From CAIYZT01 sp052387855 (GTDB lineage Bacteria; Pseudomonadota; Alphaproteobacteria; Rhodobacterales; Rhodobacteraceae), in NCBI GenBank assembly GCA_052387855.1, contig JBQTIT010000003.1, positions 106,309-170,308 on the forward strand: a stretch of 64,000 nt of DNA, read 5' to 3'. A program made the translations under genes and the position numbers. The notes below the pieces were generated by a model that was not told where the DNA came from, ran no database searches, and saw only the letters and a list, made by a program, of their open reading frames with translations. Shown piece by piece: positions 9,028 to 17,508 of this stretch (position 1 is its first letter; every line of letters starts with the position of its first letter).

Positions 9028-9312
9028 TCAGACCGGCATCCGCAGGATTTCCTGATAGGCCTCGACCACCTTGTCGCGCACCGCAGCGACGGTTTCGACC
9101 GCCAGCTGCGATTGCGCCAAGGCCTGCACCAGGGCGTGCGGGTCGGCCCCGCCGGTCAGGGCCGCCCGTGACACCGCTTCGCTTTGCTTCAGCGTTTCGG
9201 CCAGGTTCCCGGCCATCTGCGCAAACCCGTCCGCCCCGGCATTCGCACCGGGGGCGGCGGCCGTTCTGGCCTTGGCGTAATTCTGCGCAACGAGCGATGT
9301 CCTGACATCCAT
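9028..9312 (-). CDS. fliE: Flagellar hook-basal body adapter FliE
   Basis: FliE joins the MS-ring/export gate to the proximal rod. The 94-residue protein ends with the family's conserved C-terminal helix (VRDKVVEAYQEILRMPV), preceded by a helix containing ALAQSQLAVETVAA. The N-terminal third is low-complexity Ala/Gly. The ATG is 20 bases after the flgC stop in the same operon, the usual flgB-flgC-fliE order. Confidence 0.94.
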   Translation of the reverse strand: MDVRTSLVAQNYAKARTAAAPGANAGADGFAQMAGNLAETLKQSEAVSRAALTGGADPHALVQALAQSQLAVETVAAVRDKVVEAYQEILRMPV

Positions 9313-9332
9313 TCTGGAAGCCCTTCCTGCAA

Positions 9333-9713
9333 TTACCGCCGCAAAAGCTCGAACAGGCTTTGCGTCATTTGCCGCGCCTGATCGAAGAGTTTGAGGTTCG
9401 CCTCGTAGCTGCGCTGCGCTTCGCGCGCGTCAGCCATTTCGATGACCAGATCGACATTCGATCCGTCGTAGTGACCGGTTTCATCGGCCAGGGGGTTGCC
9501 GGGGTCGTAGACCCGGCTCAGCGCGGTCTGGTCCAGCGTGACCGGACCGGCCGCAACGGTTCCGTCGGCCATGGACTGCTCAAAGCTGATCAGCTTGCGG
9601 CGATAGCCGGGCGTGTCGGCGTTCGACAGATTTTCCGAAACATGGCGCAGGCGCGTCGTTTGCGCCTCCATCCCCGAGGCGGCGTGGCCGAGCGCTGAAA
9701 GCAGGTCCGCCAT
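9333..9713 (-). CDS. flgC: Flagellar proximal-rod protein FlgC
   Basis: This 126-residue rod protein has the N-terminal signature SENLSNADTPGYRRKLISF and a C-terminal helix with NVDLVIEMADAREAQRSYEANL, both typical of FlgC. Together with FlgB (three bases away) and FlgF it forms the proximal rod. It is exported through the flagellar gate and has no signal peptide. Confidence 0.95.
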   Translation of the reverse strand: MADLLSALGHAASGMEAQTTRLRHVSENLSNADTPGYRRKLISFEQSMADGTVAAGPVTLDQTALSRVYDPGNPLADETGHYDGSNVDLVIEMADAREAQRSYEANLKLFDQARQMTQSLFELLRR

Positions 9714-9716
9714 GGC

Positions 9717-10106
9717 TTACCTCAGCCCCAGTGCGGCGCGGGTCAGGCTGCTGGCGTTTCGGGTGATCGCGAGCGCCATCTCATGGTCCTGGCGCACCTC
9801 GGCCGCGCGGAGCATTTCAAGCTGCAGCGACACCGTGTTGCCATTCGGCGAGGCTTGGCCACCGGCGCTGGCCACGGGTGCCGCGTTCACGGGCCCGGCC
9901 AAGGCGGCACCCAGGTGGCCGGGCCGGGTGGCCCGCATCTGGGTGCCCGACTCCTGCTGCCAGACCTGCGCGAAATCGGGCAGATCCCTGGACTTGAACC
10001 CGGGGGTATCGGCGTTGGCGACGTTTTCCGCGATCACGCCCAGCCGCGCGCCAGCATGGGCGGCAAAGGCGCGCGCCATCTTGGTGATTTCCAAGGATTC
10101 GAACAT
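9717..10106 (-). CDS. flgB: Flagellar proximal-rod protein FlgB
   Basis: This is the first gene of the minus-strand basal-body operon. I start at ATG 10106 (129 aa, MFESLEI), because a GGGAG ribosome site sits about nine bases upstream and FlgB proteins normally begin at this point; in-frame ATG 10133 or TTG 10136 would add residues with no family character. The rod signature VIAENVANADTPGFKSRDLPDF is present. The promoter must lie in the 81-base gap shared with the divergent fliI. Confidence 0.93.
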   Translation of the reverse strand: MFESLEITKMARAFAAHAGARLGVIAENVANADTPGFKSRDLPDFAQVWQQESGTQMRATRPGHLGAALAGPVNAAPVASAGGQASPNGNTVSLQLEMLRAAEVRQDHEMALAITRNASSLTRAALGLR

Positions 10107-10187
10107 CGGGGCTTCTCCCTCGACCAACTTCATCAAGGCTTAAGGGTGATTCCTTTAGAAAGGGTCAAAGAACAAAGGGAGAAACCC

Positions 10188-11507
10188 ATGGGCGATGTTT
10201 TTGCAGCCCTCTCGGCCGAAATCGGAAAAGTGGGCACCGCCTTTCCCGTCGGAAAGGTGGCCGAGATCGGGCGCGGCACCCTGCGCGTGACCGGGCTTGA
10301 ATCGATGGCCGGTCTTGGCGACCGGGTGCGCATCGGTGTGTCCATGGCGGGTGAGGTGCTGGGTCTGGACCCGCGCGGCATGACCGTGCTGCCCGACGGT
10401 CTGACCGACGGGCTGGGCATCGGCACCCGCGTGCGGCTTGAGGGTGCGGGCATGATCGCGCCCGATGACGCCTGGATCGGCCGCGTGGTCGATCCCTATG
10501 GCCGCCCGCTGGATGGCCGCCCGCTGTTTCCCGGCCCCCGTCCCCGTCCCCTGCGGGCCGAGGCCCCGCCGGCCGCCTCCCGCCGCCGTCTGGGCGCGCG
10601 GCTGGAAACCGGGGTTTCGGTCTTTGACACGCTCTTGCCGCTGGTGCGCGGCCAGCGGATCGGCCTTTTCGCCGGCTCCGGTGTCGGCAAGTCGACGCTG
10701 CTGGCCAAGTTCGCCCGCCGGGTCGAGGCTGATCTTGTCGTCATCGCGCTGATCGGCGAGCGGGGGCGCGAGCTGCGCGAGTTCACCGAAACCGTCCTGG
10801 GCCCCGAGGGTCTGGCGCGGGCCATCGTGGTGACGGCGACCTCGGACCAGTCGGCGGTGACGCGCCGGCGCTGTGCCCTGGCCGCCATGGCGGTGGCCGA
10901 ACATTTCCGCGACATTGGCCGGCATGTCCTGCTTCTGGCCGACAGCGTCACCCGCTTTGCCGAGGCGCACCGCGAAATGGCGCTATCGGCCGGCGAAGAG
11001 GCCAGTCTGCGCGGCTATCCCCCTTCGCTGAGCCCCGCCATCATGGGCTGGGCCGAACGTGCGGGCCCGGGGCCCGAGGGCAAGGGCGACATCACCGCGG
11101 TGTTTTCGGTGCTTGTGGCCGGTTCCGACATGGAAGAGCCGGTCGCGGACATCCTGCGCGGGGTGCTTGACGGGCATGTCGTGCTGGACCGCAAGATCGC
11201 CGAGCGTGGGCGTTATCCGGCGATCGATCTGTTGCGCTCGGTCAGCCGCAGCCTGCCCGACGCGGCGAGCGAGTTGGAAAACCGGGCCATCGCGCAGACC
11301 CGGCGGCTTTTGGGGGCCTATGACCGGGCCGAGCTGATGATTCAGGCCGGGCTTTACGCCAAGGGGTCCGATCCGGTGATCGACAGCGCGATCAGGGCAT
11401 GGCCCGGGCTTGACGCCTTTCTGGCCGAAGACGCGCCGCCCGGCGGTGTGACGGGCAGCTTCGAGCGGCTCGAAAGCCTGCTGGCGGCAGCGCAGGCGCG
11501 GGCCTGA
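10188..11507 (+). CDS. fliI: Flagellum-specific ATPase FliI
   Basis: FliI is the ATPase that helps unfold and deliver export substrates. The 439-residue protein has the Walker A loop GSGVGKST at residues 163-170, the following LIGERGRELREF segment and the LLLADSVTRFAEAHRE Walker B region of the F1-beta-like family. I chose ATG 10188 because AAAGGGAG lies just upstream; the frame stays open further upstream, but that part overlaps flgB and is not coding. The gene stands alone on the plus strand, divergent from flgB and convergent with a DUF1217 gene. Confidence 0.96.
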   Translation: MGDVFAALSAEIGKVGTAFPVGKVAEIGRGTLRVTGLESMAGLGDRVRIGVSMAGEVLGLDPRGMTVLPDGLTDGLGIGTRVRLEGAGMIAPDDAWIGRVVDPYGRPLDGRPLFPGPRPRPLRAEAPPAASRRRLGARLETGVSVFDTLLPLVRGQRIGLFAGSGVGKSTLLAKFARRVEADLVVIALIGERGRELREFTETVLGPEGLARAIVVTATSDQSAVTRRRCALAAMAVAEHFRDIGRHVLLLADSVTRFAEAHREMALSAGEEASLRGYPPSLSPAIMGWAERAGPGPEGKGDITAVFSVLVAGSDMEEPVADILRGVLDGHVVLDRKIAERGRYPAIDLLRSVSRSLPDAASELENRAIAQTRRLLGAYDRAELMIQAGLYAKGSDPVIDSAIRAWPGLDAFLAEDAPPGGVTGSFERLESLLAAAQARA

Positions 11508-11513
11508 GCCGCC

Positions 11514-12335
11514 TCAGCTCTGCTGCGCCTTGGCAAAGGCGATGCTTTGCGACAGCATGCCGATGACCGCGCTCGCCCGGACCGAGCCGCCGTCATAGGC
11601 GGCAACCTCGGCGCGCAGGTGATAGGTCTTGATCAGTTTGGCCATCTTCTCGGGCGCGGCGAACTGCGAGAGGCTGTCATCGCCGAACTGCGCCTTGGCG
11701 CGCGCCTTGTAGAGGTCAAGCTGGCGGTCGATGTCCAGCGCCGTTGTCGAAGAGGGCAGGCCAAGCGCCGTCTGCATCACCGTCCTGAGCGGCGCATTTC
11801 CCAGGACCGTGTACCATTTGGTATCCTCGCTTGACGACTTTCCAGCCAGGGCAGGCAGCTCGCGCTCGGCGTTGAGGGCAAGGCGGTAATCGTCGTTGGT
11901 CTGGCCGACCGCCGCCTCGAAGCTGCGGGCGCGGTACAGCGCCAGGGTCTTGTCGGCGAAATCGGAAAGCTGGGTTCTAGGGGTGGAATAGTCGCCAAAG
12001 CCGAAGGCGGCCGAGAATTTGAGGTACTGCTTGTCGGACAGCCGGTTCGCCAGCGCCTCGGGGTCAAGGGTGCCGTCGGTGAGCACCTTCTTGACAAAGG
12101 CCCTGGAGCCCATGTCGCCCTCAAGCCCATAGGCGGTCAGCGCCACGCGCAAGAGCCGGGGGTCGTTCACCAGATCATCGGCGGTGCGCACGCTGCCGAT
12201 CCTGGCGCGAAAGTAATCCTCGTCCCGCTTGATCGTGGGGGAATTGGCAAGCGCCTGGGCGTGCAGCGGCTGGGAGCGCTTGAGCGCCGCCCAGCCGAAA
12301 TAGCCGGTCCCCGCCAGGGCCGGGACATAGGTCAT
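11514..12335 (-). CDS. DUF1217 flagellar-associated protein
   Basis: This 273-residue soluble, helix-rich protein contains the repeated DUF1217 pattern: DPRLLRVALTAYGLE, YLKFSAAFGFGDY, and later LRTVMQTALGLP with a C-terminal helical end. Such genes accompany flbT/flaF in Rhodobacterales flagellar clusters; a role in flagellum assembly or flagellin handling is presumed, but no mechanism is known to me. The ATG overlaps the flbT stop (ATGA), so it is coupled to flbT. Open frame continues upstream of the ATG, but that part lies over flbT. Confidence 0.85.
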   Translation of the reverse strand: MTYVPALAGTGYFGWAALKRSQPLHAQALANSPTIKRDEDYFRARIGSVRTADDLVNDPRLLRVALTAYGLEGDMGSRAFVKKVLTDGTLDPEALANRLSDKQYLKFSAAFGFGDYSTPRTQLSDFADKTLALYRARSFEAAVGQTNDDYRLALNAERELPALAGKSSSEDTKWYTVLGNAPLRTVMQTALGLPSSTTALDIDRQLDLYKARAKAQFGDDSLSQFAAPEKMAKLIKTYHLRAEVAAYDGGSVRASAVIGMLSQSIAFAKAQQS

Positions 12336-12736
12336 GACGCGCGGGCCCCCAGCAGCCGCTCTTCGCGCGGCAGCAGGCTGCGCAGCGCCTTCAGGGCCTG
12401 GTAATGCTGGTCCTCCAGCACGGCGCGCGAGGCGGCCGTCAACTGCTGGCGGCTGTCGTGGTCGGTCAGCACCTGCGAAAGCTGCTCGATCCCGCGCAAG
12501 AGCTGCAGCCGCGCCTCGCCAGCCTCGACATCGCCGGACAGCACCAGTTGTGCGATGTAGCACACGCGGCGCACCGGGGTCGTGACCTCTCCGGGGTTGA
12601 TGGCGTCGCGCAGGCGCAGGATGTTGGCATTGGGCGTCATCACCGCCAGGCGCGAGCGCTTGTCGCCGTTTTCGATGACCGCGCCGTTGATCAGCACCCG
12701 CTCGTGCGGGCCGAGTTTCAGGATGAGACCGGTCAT
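12332..12736 (-). CDS. flbT: Flagellin synthesis repressor FlbT
   Basis: FlbT is a small RNA-binding regulator that, in Caulobacter, destabilises flagellin mRNA until hook assembly is complete. The 134-residue protein shows family elements LKLGPHERVLINGAVIENG at the start and RLRDAINPGEVTTPVRRVCY in the middle. It is coupled to flaF upstream and to the DUF1217 gene downstream by ATGA overlaps. Location directly behind flagellin and flaF matches the alphaproteobacterial arrangement and suggests post-transcriptional control of the flagellin gene. Confidence 0.94.
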   Translation of the reverse strand: MTGLILKLGPHERVLINGAVIENGDKRSRLAVMTPNANILRLRDAINPGEVTTPVRRVCYIAQLVLSGDVEAGEARLQLLRGIEQLSQVLTDHDSRQQLTAASRAVLEDQHYQALKALRSLLPREERLLGARAS

Positions 12737-13110
12737 GCCGCACCCGCCTCGCCGCGCAGCCCGCGCATCACGGCCGTGTTGATGTCGGTCAGCACCTCGA
12801 CGCTGGCGCCGTTGTTCAGCACGTCGCGGCTGTGCTTTTGCGTGAATTCAAAGATGTAGAACAGCCTGGCCCGCAGCGCCTGCGGCAGACCGTTTGCGGG
12901 ATCGGCGACGTCGAGGGCAAGCGTCGTCCAGATCCTGAGGTTGTCGTTCACGGCGAGGGCGAGCGCGGGGAAATCCTGTTTGCGCCGGCTCCAGGCCTGC
13001 GAAAGGCGCTGCGTGGCCTGGGCCAGAAGCTCGTATTCCAGCGTACGGGGCGTTCGCGTCGGGGTCTCTCTGCGGCCATAGGCAAGCCGCGCGGTCTGAG
13101 CTGCGGACAC
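12733..13110 (-). CDS. flaF: Flagellin secretion/synthesis regulator FlaF
   Basis: FlaF is the partner and antagonist of FlbT: in Caulobacter it is needed for flagellin production and export. The 125-residue protein starts with GTG at 13110, supported by a GAAGGA site seven bases upstream. Family features are the YELLAQATQRLSQAW helix, NDNLRIWTTLALDVAD and the C-terminal LTDINTAVMRGL. It is 66 bases behind flagellin, separated by a strong hairpin (13144-13169), and overlaps flbT by four bases. Confidence 0.93.
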   Translation of the reverse strand: MSAAQTARLAYGRRETPTRTPRTLEYELLAQATQRLSQAWSRRKQDFPALALAVNDNLRIWTTLALDVADPANGLPQALRARLFYIFEFTQKHSRDVLNNGASVEVLTDINTAVMRGLRGEAGAA

Positions 13111-13143
13111 GGTCTATCCTTCGGGGTTTGAGGAAGGGGGGTT

Positions 13144-13169
13144 GGGCCGGGTGCGCATGCCCCCGGCCC
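13144..13169 (-). terminator. Hairpin after flagellin stop codon
   Basis: A perfect 8-bp stem (144-151 with 162-169, loop of 10) begins eight bases behind the flagellin stop codon. No U-run follows on the minus strand, so it is more likely a partial terminator or an mRNA 3'-end stabiliser that lets flagellin be made in excess over flaF-flbT. Confidence 0.5.
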
Positions 13170-13176
13170 GAAACGT

Positions 13177-14397
13177 TTACCGGAACAGCGACAGGACGCC
13201 CTGCGGCTGCTGGTTGGCGATCGACAGGGCCTGGGTGGAGAGCTGCTGCTGCACCTGAAGGGCCTGAAGCCGCGCCGAGGTTTCCTCAAGATCCGCATCG
13301 ACCAGCGACCCGATGCCGGTACGCAGCGCGTCCGTCAGCTTGCCGACAAAGTTCGACTGGGTTTCGATCCGCGACTGGATCGAACCGAAGGAGGCCGAAG
13401 CGTCGATCGCGGTGTCAAGCAGATCCTCGATGCTGGCCAGCGCGGTCTCTGCGCCGACGGCCGTCGAGACGTCGATGGCGGCAATTGCGCCCAGACCACC
13501 GGAGTCCGCGTTGGCGAACTGGCCGCTGACCGTCAGGTCGGCCGTGCCGTCGTTGGTAAAGGTCAGAACTCCGGCCGAGGCGCTGTCGTAGTCCACGGTC
13601 AGCCCGCTGATCCCCAGATCGTCGACCGCGTTCTTGAGCCCGACCGCCACCAGGTCGGCCACGGTATTGGCGCCCGAATCCACGTCCGAGGCGGTCACCG
13701 TGTAGGAGGCGGTCTTTTCGCCGATCCGGAGCGAGATCTTGTCGCCGGCCGCATAGGCCGTGGCGCCGTCCTGGATGGTGATCTCATCCGAGCCGCCGGC
13801 GCTGTCGAGCGACATCACAAAGGTGTCGGCCGCCGTGGACACGGTCGCGGCTCCGCCGCCGGCGGTGAAGACGTCGTTCGCGGTATAATCCCCGGTCGAC
13901 AGGTTCTCGGCCGTGACGGTGATGTAGGAGGCAGCCACCCCGGAGCTCGAACGGTCAAGCGAGGAGAGGATGTCAACCGTGCCGTTCGAGCCGTCGACCA
14001 GGTTCAGCCCGTTGAACTGCGCGGTGCCCACGACCGATGTGATCTGGTCGCGCAGCGCCGAGACATCGGCCTGGATCTTGTCGCGGTCCACGTTGCTTTC
14101 CTGCGCCGCGACGATCTTGGTCTTCATCTCGGTCAAGAGGTCGGTGACGGTTTCGGCGGCCTGACGGGCCACGGCGACGGTGGAATTGCCCAGCGCAAGG
14201 CTGTCGGAGATGCCCTTGAAGCTGCTGACATCGGCCTCCATCACCTTCGAGATGGCCCAGATGGCGGCGTTGTCCTTGGAATTGTTGATCGACTTGCCCG
14301 TCGAAATCTCCGACTGGGCCATTTCCAGGTTCTTGTTGATCGACTTCATGGTTTGCAGCGCGACCATGGCGCTGGTGTTGGTCATAATGGACGTCAT
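13177..14397 (-). CDS. fliC: Flagellin
   Basis: This is the filament protein, 406 residues from ATG 14397; AAGGA lies seven bases upstream. The conserved N-terminal D0/D1 helices (NTSAMVALQTMKSINKNLE, then AQSEISTGKSINNSKDNAA) and the C-terminal helix (LQVQQQLSTQALSIANQQP) flank a variable Gly/Ala/Asp/Thr-rich surface domain at about residues 150-310. It is acidic and almost free of aromatic residues, as usual for flagellins. It is the only flagellin in the window. flaF and flbT follow and probably control its output. The 230-base upstream gap holds an inverted repeat (14541-14570). Confidence 0.96.
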   Translation of the reverse strand: MTSIMTNTSAMVALQTMKSINKNLEMAQSEISTGKSINNSKDNAAIWAISKVMEADVSSFKGISDSLALGNSTVAVARQAAETVTDLLTEMKTKIVAAQESNVDRDKIQADVSALRDQITSVVGTAQFNGLNLVDGSNGTVDILSSLDRSSSGVAASYITVTAENLSTGDYTANDVFTAGGGAATVSTAADTFVMSLDSAGGSDEITIQDGATAYAAGDKISLRIGEKTASYTVTASDVDSGANTVADLVAVGLKNAVDDLGISGLTVDYDSASAGVLTFTNDGTADLTVSGQFANADSGGLGAIAAIDVSTAVGAETALASIEDLLDTAIDASASFGSIQSRIETQSNFVGKLTDALRTGIGSLVDADLEETSARLQALQVQQQLSTQALSIANQQPQGVLSLFR

Positions 14398-14540
14398 TTT
14401 GCGTTCCTTTCGCGGGGTCAGGCATGTTCGACCCGGCCGTTTGCACCACCATTCCCGGCGGCAAGGGCGGCATTCTTTCCCTGCGTCCGGGACGGGCCCA
14501 GAACGCGCCACCCCACCCGGGATGCCCCCTGATCAAGCCG

Positions 14541-14570
14541 TGGAAAATCTAACGCCACCCTAATTTTCCA
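14541..14570. repeat. Perfect 8-bp inverted repeat upstream of flagellin
   Basis: TGGAAAAT at 14541-14548 and its exact complement ATTTTCCA at 14563-14570 are separated by 14 bases. The site lies 144 bases upstream of the flagellin ATG and 64 bases beyond the end of the FlgN-like gene. Arms of this length with a spacing of about two helical turns suit a dimeric regulator; no T-run follows, so a terminator is unlikely. Confidence 0.5.
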
Positions 14571-14633
14571 AATGGATCGCCGGCCAAATTCCCGCCAATT
14601 AACTCGAATTGCGGTCAATCCCGCCGGTCCCGC

Positions 14634-14966
14634 TCAGGCCCGGTGATCGGGGCCCAGCCGCAGCGCCGTGGTCTTGCGCTGGCCCTGGGCGCTGTAGGTC
14701 GTCAGCCCGGCGGCCACGCCCCTGATCTCGGCCAGGCGGCGCTGGGCGGCGCGCAGGCCGCGCTGGGTGGCCCGCAACAGCACCGCATTTTCCTGTGCCT
14801 GCCGGTGCAGGGCCAGCGCCGCATCGCGCGACGGGGCAAATTGGCCCGAGGCCAAGAGCAGCTCAAGCTCCTGCCCCAGGGCCGGCATTGCCGCAAAGTC
14901 GCCGCCCAGCGCCGCCCGGCGGATCGCGGCCAGCCTGTCGGCGACGGCAGCGTACGAATCATTCAT
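14634..14966 (-). CDS. Small FlgN-like flagellar chaperone candidate
   Basis: This 110-residue, all-helical protein starts at ATG 14966, overlapping the flgJ stop by eight bases. It has a long amphipathic helix (residues about 30-85) and a C-terminal tail with LTTYSAQGQR, which resembles the tail of FlgN, the export chaperone of hook-filament junction proteins. Position between flgJ and flagellin supports a flagellar job. flgK and flgL themselves are not in the window. The FlgN assignment is an inference from size and tail pattern. Confidence 0.65.
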   Translation of the reverse strand: MNDSYAAVADRLAAIRRAALGGDFAAMPALGQELELLLASGQFAPSRDAALALHRQAQENAVLLRATQRGLRAAQRRLAEIRGVAAGLTTYSAQGQRKTTALRLGPDHRA

Positions 14967-15246
14967 GGGGCTTCTCCACCAGAGACTGAAATATCTGTTC
15001 GGCCAGCCCGATTCCGCCCCGGGCAACCATCAGGCGGGCCTGTTCGGCGCGCAGGAACGAGGCGAACTGCTCCTCTCCGATGCCGCCGGCAAAGGCGCCT
15101 TCGGCAGCGCCAAGCCCGGCAAAGGACAGCATTTCGGCCAGAAAGGCCGCCTCAAGCTCGCGTGCCTTTTCAAAGAGCTGGCGTTCGGCCCCGCTGCGCG
15201 GGGACGGGGCGGCAGAGTGCGGGGCGATCACGGGTGGCGGCAACAT
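14959..15246 (-). CDS. flgJ: Rod-binding protein FlgJ (N-terminal domain only)
   Basis: This 95-residue protein corresponds to the rod-binding domain of FlgJ: FEKARELEAAFLAEMLSFAG, then GGIGEEQFASFLRAEQARLM and GGIGLAEQIFQSL. The muramidase domain found in enteric FlgJ is absent, as in other alphaproteobacteria; here murein cleavage is probably provided by the separate transglycosylase at 676. It is divergent from fliK with a 109-base gap that must carry both promoters. Confidence 0.88.
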   Translation of the reverse strand: MLPPPVIAPHSAAPSPRSGAERQLFEKARELEAAFLAEMLSFAGLGAAEGAFAGGIGEEQFASFLRAEQARLMVARGGIGLAEQIFQSLVEKPHE

Positions 15247-15355
15247 CGCGGGTTCCGGGAAAGGATCGAATTTTCCGGTTATGCCAGATCGCGGTAAACA
15301 GATGGTAACCCCTGACGCGCTAGACCGACCGGCGAACGGCAGAAGTCGGGGAAAG

Positions 15356-17497
15356 ATGATTCAGCTCGCGCAATTGATGGAGTTTCGGCCCAATGCGGGT
15401 CAGGCCGCCGCCACGGCCGCAGACCCGGCGGAGCCCTTTGTGCTGGACATGTCGGAAAAGGCGGAACCGGCGCAGCCCGAGCCGGCCGGGGCCGAGGCTG
15501 CGCTGCCGCCGGCGCCCTTGGCCATGACGACAGCCTTGCCGGTCCTGCCCGCACCGTCTGGCGCAACCCCGGCCGATCCGCAGGTCGGCGCCGTTTCGCG
15601 CGATGGCCGCTTTGCGCTGCGGGCGCTCGCCGGGGCCGGTTCGGGTGATGGACGCGCCCTTGCTCCGCCCCAGGTCGCCCTCGCCCCGGTTGTGGGCGCC
15701 GCTGACCCCGCCCACGCGCCGGCCGTTGTCGCTGCACCGATGGCCGGCGGTTGGACCGCCTTCGCGACCGAGGCAGGCATTTCGGCCGGGCTCGTCGCCG
15801 CGCCGGCAGTTGCGCCGGACATTGCGGCGGGCACCCCGGCTGTCGCGCAGGATATGACCGGCGGGGACGCGGCCAAAGATCTGCCAGCCGGCGGGCAGCC
15901 GATGGCAAAGCGCCTGTCCGTACAGGCCGGCGTCGCCGCTGCCGGCAAGGCGCCCGTTGCTGCGGCCGGCCCCGAACCGGCCGGGGTCGTGACCCGGGGC
16001 GTCAGTGCCGCTGCCCCCGTCGCGACTGCCCCCGATCCATCACCCCCGCAGGCTGGCCCTGCCCCGGTGGGCCCAAAGGCGGCGGCGCCGGTGCATCGAG
16101 GCCTGCCGGGCGAGGTGGCCGCTCCGGCGCCGGTGCCGGCCGCCGCCCCGGCTGTCGCGCCGGACATGGCGGCGGGCACCCCGGCTGTCGCGCGCGCGGT
16201 GATCGGCGGGGGCGCGGTCAAAGGTCTGCCGGCTGGCGGCCCGCCGCCGGCGATAGGCGTGTCCGTCAAGGTCGGCGCCGCCGATGCCGGCAAGGCGCCC
16301 GATGCTGCGGCCGCCCCCGAACCCGCTGCGGTCGCGACCCGGGGCGAAAGTGCCGCTGCCCCTGTCGCGATTGCCCCCGATCCATCGCTCTCGCTGGCCG
16401 GCCCTGCCCCGGCAGGCCCAAAGGCGGTGGCGCCAGTGCATCGCGGCGTGCCGGGCGATGTGGCCGCTCCGGCTCCGGCGCCGGTGCCGGTCGCTGCGCC
16501 GTCCGCCCCGTTGCCATCCGGCGCGGGTCACGCCGCCCTTTCCACGGCGGCCCCGCCGCTGGGTCCGGTGACCATGCCAGTCCCGCCGCCCGCCGTGGGC
16601 GCGGACCGGGCGAAGCAGGTCGCCGCCCCGCCGCCCATTCCATTTCCGCTCTCGCGGCAGGCGGCGGCCGAGTTGCGGTTTCTTGACCGGCTCGCCATTC
16701 CGGCAGCGTCCGAGCCGGCCGATCTCGCCCCCGCCGCGCCGGTCCGCGCGGAGCCGCCGGCCGCCGCGCCCTTGCACCAGCCGGCTGCGGCAGCGGCACC
16801 TGAGGCGCCGTCCCCATTCGCCGCGCCGGATCCTGCCGCCATGACGGCGGACCCCGCGCTGCCCGCCGCCGCTGTGCCGGATCTCATGCGCGAGCCTTCC
16901 AGCCGGCCTGGCACCGAAGAGGTCCAGGGGTCAGCCGCCCCCTTGACCGCGCCGGCCCAGCCCGCGCCCCAGCCCGCGCTCCTGCCCGGCCTTGCCGGGA
17001 CAGAGCAGGGCGCCGCCACCGTGGTCACGCCCGCCGTGACCGGGGCCCCTGCGCCCGGCCAAAGCGCCGATCAGCCTGCCGCGCCCCCGGCCGCCCCCCC
17101 ACCGGCCGAGGCCCTGACGCGCCAGGTCGCGGAACGGATCGTGTCGCTTGGCGCGGACCGGGCAGAGGTTCAGCTTTCGCCTGCGGAACTTGGCCGTTTG
17201 CGGTTCGAAATCACGCAGCGCGGCGAGATGGTTCAGGTTGTCGTTTCGGCGGAGCGGTCTGAAACGCTCGACCTGCTGCGCCGCAACGGCGAGCACCTGC
17301 TGCAAGAGCTTCGCACCATGGGCTTTTCGGGAAGCGCGCTGAACTTTGGCGCCTGGGGCGGGCGGCCCGGCAGCGCGGAACCGCCGCAGCCGCAGGAGCC
17401 TGAAACGCCGCCCGCGCCAGAGCCGCTCGCCGCCGCCCCGCCCGTTGCCCGCGCACCGGCCCGTGCCGATGGTCGCGGTCTGGACCTCAGACTCTGA
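15356..17497 (+). CDS. fliK: Flagellar hook-length control protein FliK
   Basis: The 713-residue protein ends with the Flg_hook domain (about residues 590-670: RIVSLGADRAEVQLSPAELG and the downstream LRRNGEHLLQELRTMGFSG), which interacts with FlhB to stop hook growth. The long middle part is Ala/Pro-rich and disordered, as expected for the molecular ruler, and contains a 115-residue tandem duplication (15797-16486). I start at ATG 15356, preceded by GGGGAAAG; an in-frame ATG at 15302 is less convincing. The stop is 11 bases before flgD. Confidence 0.92.
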   Translation: MIQLAQLMEFRPNAGQAAATAADPAEPFVLDMSEKAEPAQPEPAGAEAALPPAPLAMTTALPVLPAPSGATPADPQVGAVSRDGRFALRALAGAGSGDGRALAPPQVALAPVVGAADPAHAPAVVAAPMAGGWTAFATEAGISAGLVAAPAVAPDIAAGTPAVAQDMTGGDAAKDLPAGGQPMAKRLSVQAGVAAAGKAPVAAAGPEPAGVVTRGVSAAAPVATAPDPSPPQAGPAPVGPKAAAPVHRGLPGEVAAPAPVPAAAPAVAPDMAAGTPAVARAVIGGGAVKGLPAGGPPPAIGVSVKVGAADAGKAPDAAAAPEPAAVATRGESAAAPVAIAPDPSLSLAGPAPAGPKAVAPVHRGVPGDVAAPAPAPVPVAAPSAPLPSGAGHAALSTAAPPLGPVTMPVPPPAVGADRAKQVAAPPPIPFPLSRQAAAELRFLDRLAIPAASEPADLAPAAPVRAEPPAAAPLHQPAAAAAPEAPSPFAAPDPAAMTADPALPAAAVPDLMREPSSRPGTEEVQGSAAPLTAPAQPAPQPALLPGLAGTEQGAATVVTPAVTGAPAPGQSADQPAAPPAAPPPAEALTRQVAERIVSLGADRAEVQLSPAELGRLRFEITQRGEMVQVVVSAERSETLDLLRRNGEHLLQELRTMGFSGSALNFGAWGGRPGSAEPPQPQEPETPPAPEPLAAAPPVARAPARADGRGLDLRL
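15797..16486 (+). repeat. 345-bp tandem duplication inside fliK
   Basis: Two consecutive copies of a 345-base unit (115 codons) lie at about 15797-16141 and 16142-16486. Landmarks repeat exactly 345 bases apart: GCGCCGGAC at 15812 and 16157, and GTGCATCG at 16091 and 16436. The copies are imperfect, so the duplication is not recent, and it keeps the reading frame. Confidence 0.85.
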
Positions 17498-17508
17498 AGG
17501 GATGACGC

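Noticed and set aside
15294..15308. GTAA-N7-GTAA upstream of fliK as a CtrA site
   Set aside because: Both half-sites miss the first T of TTAA, so the match is too weak to call.
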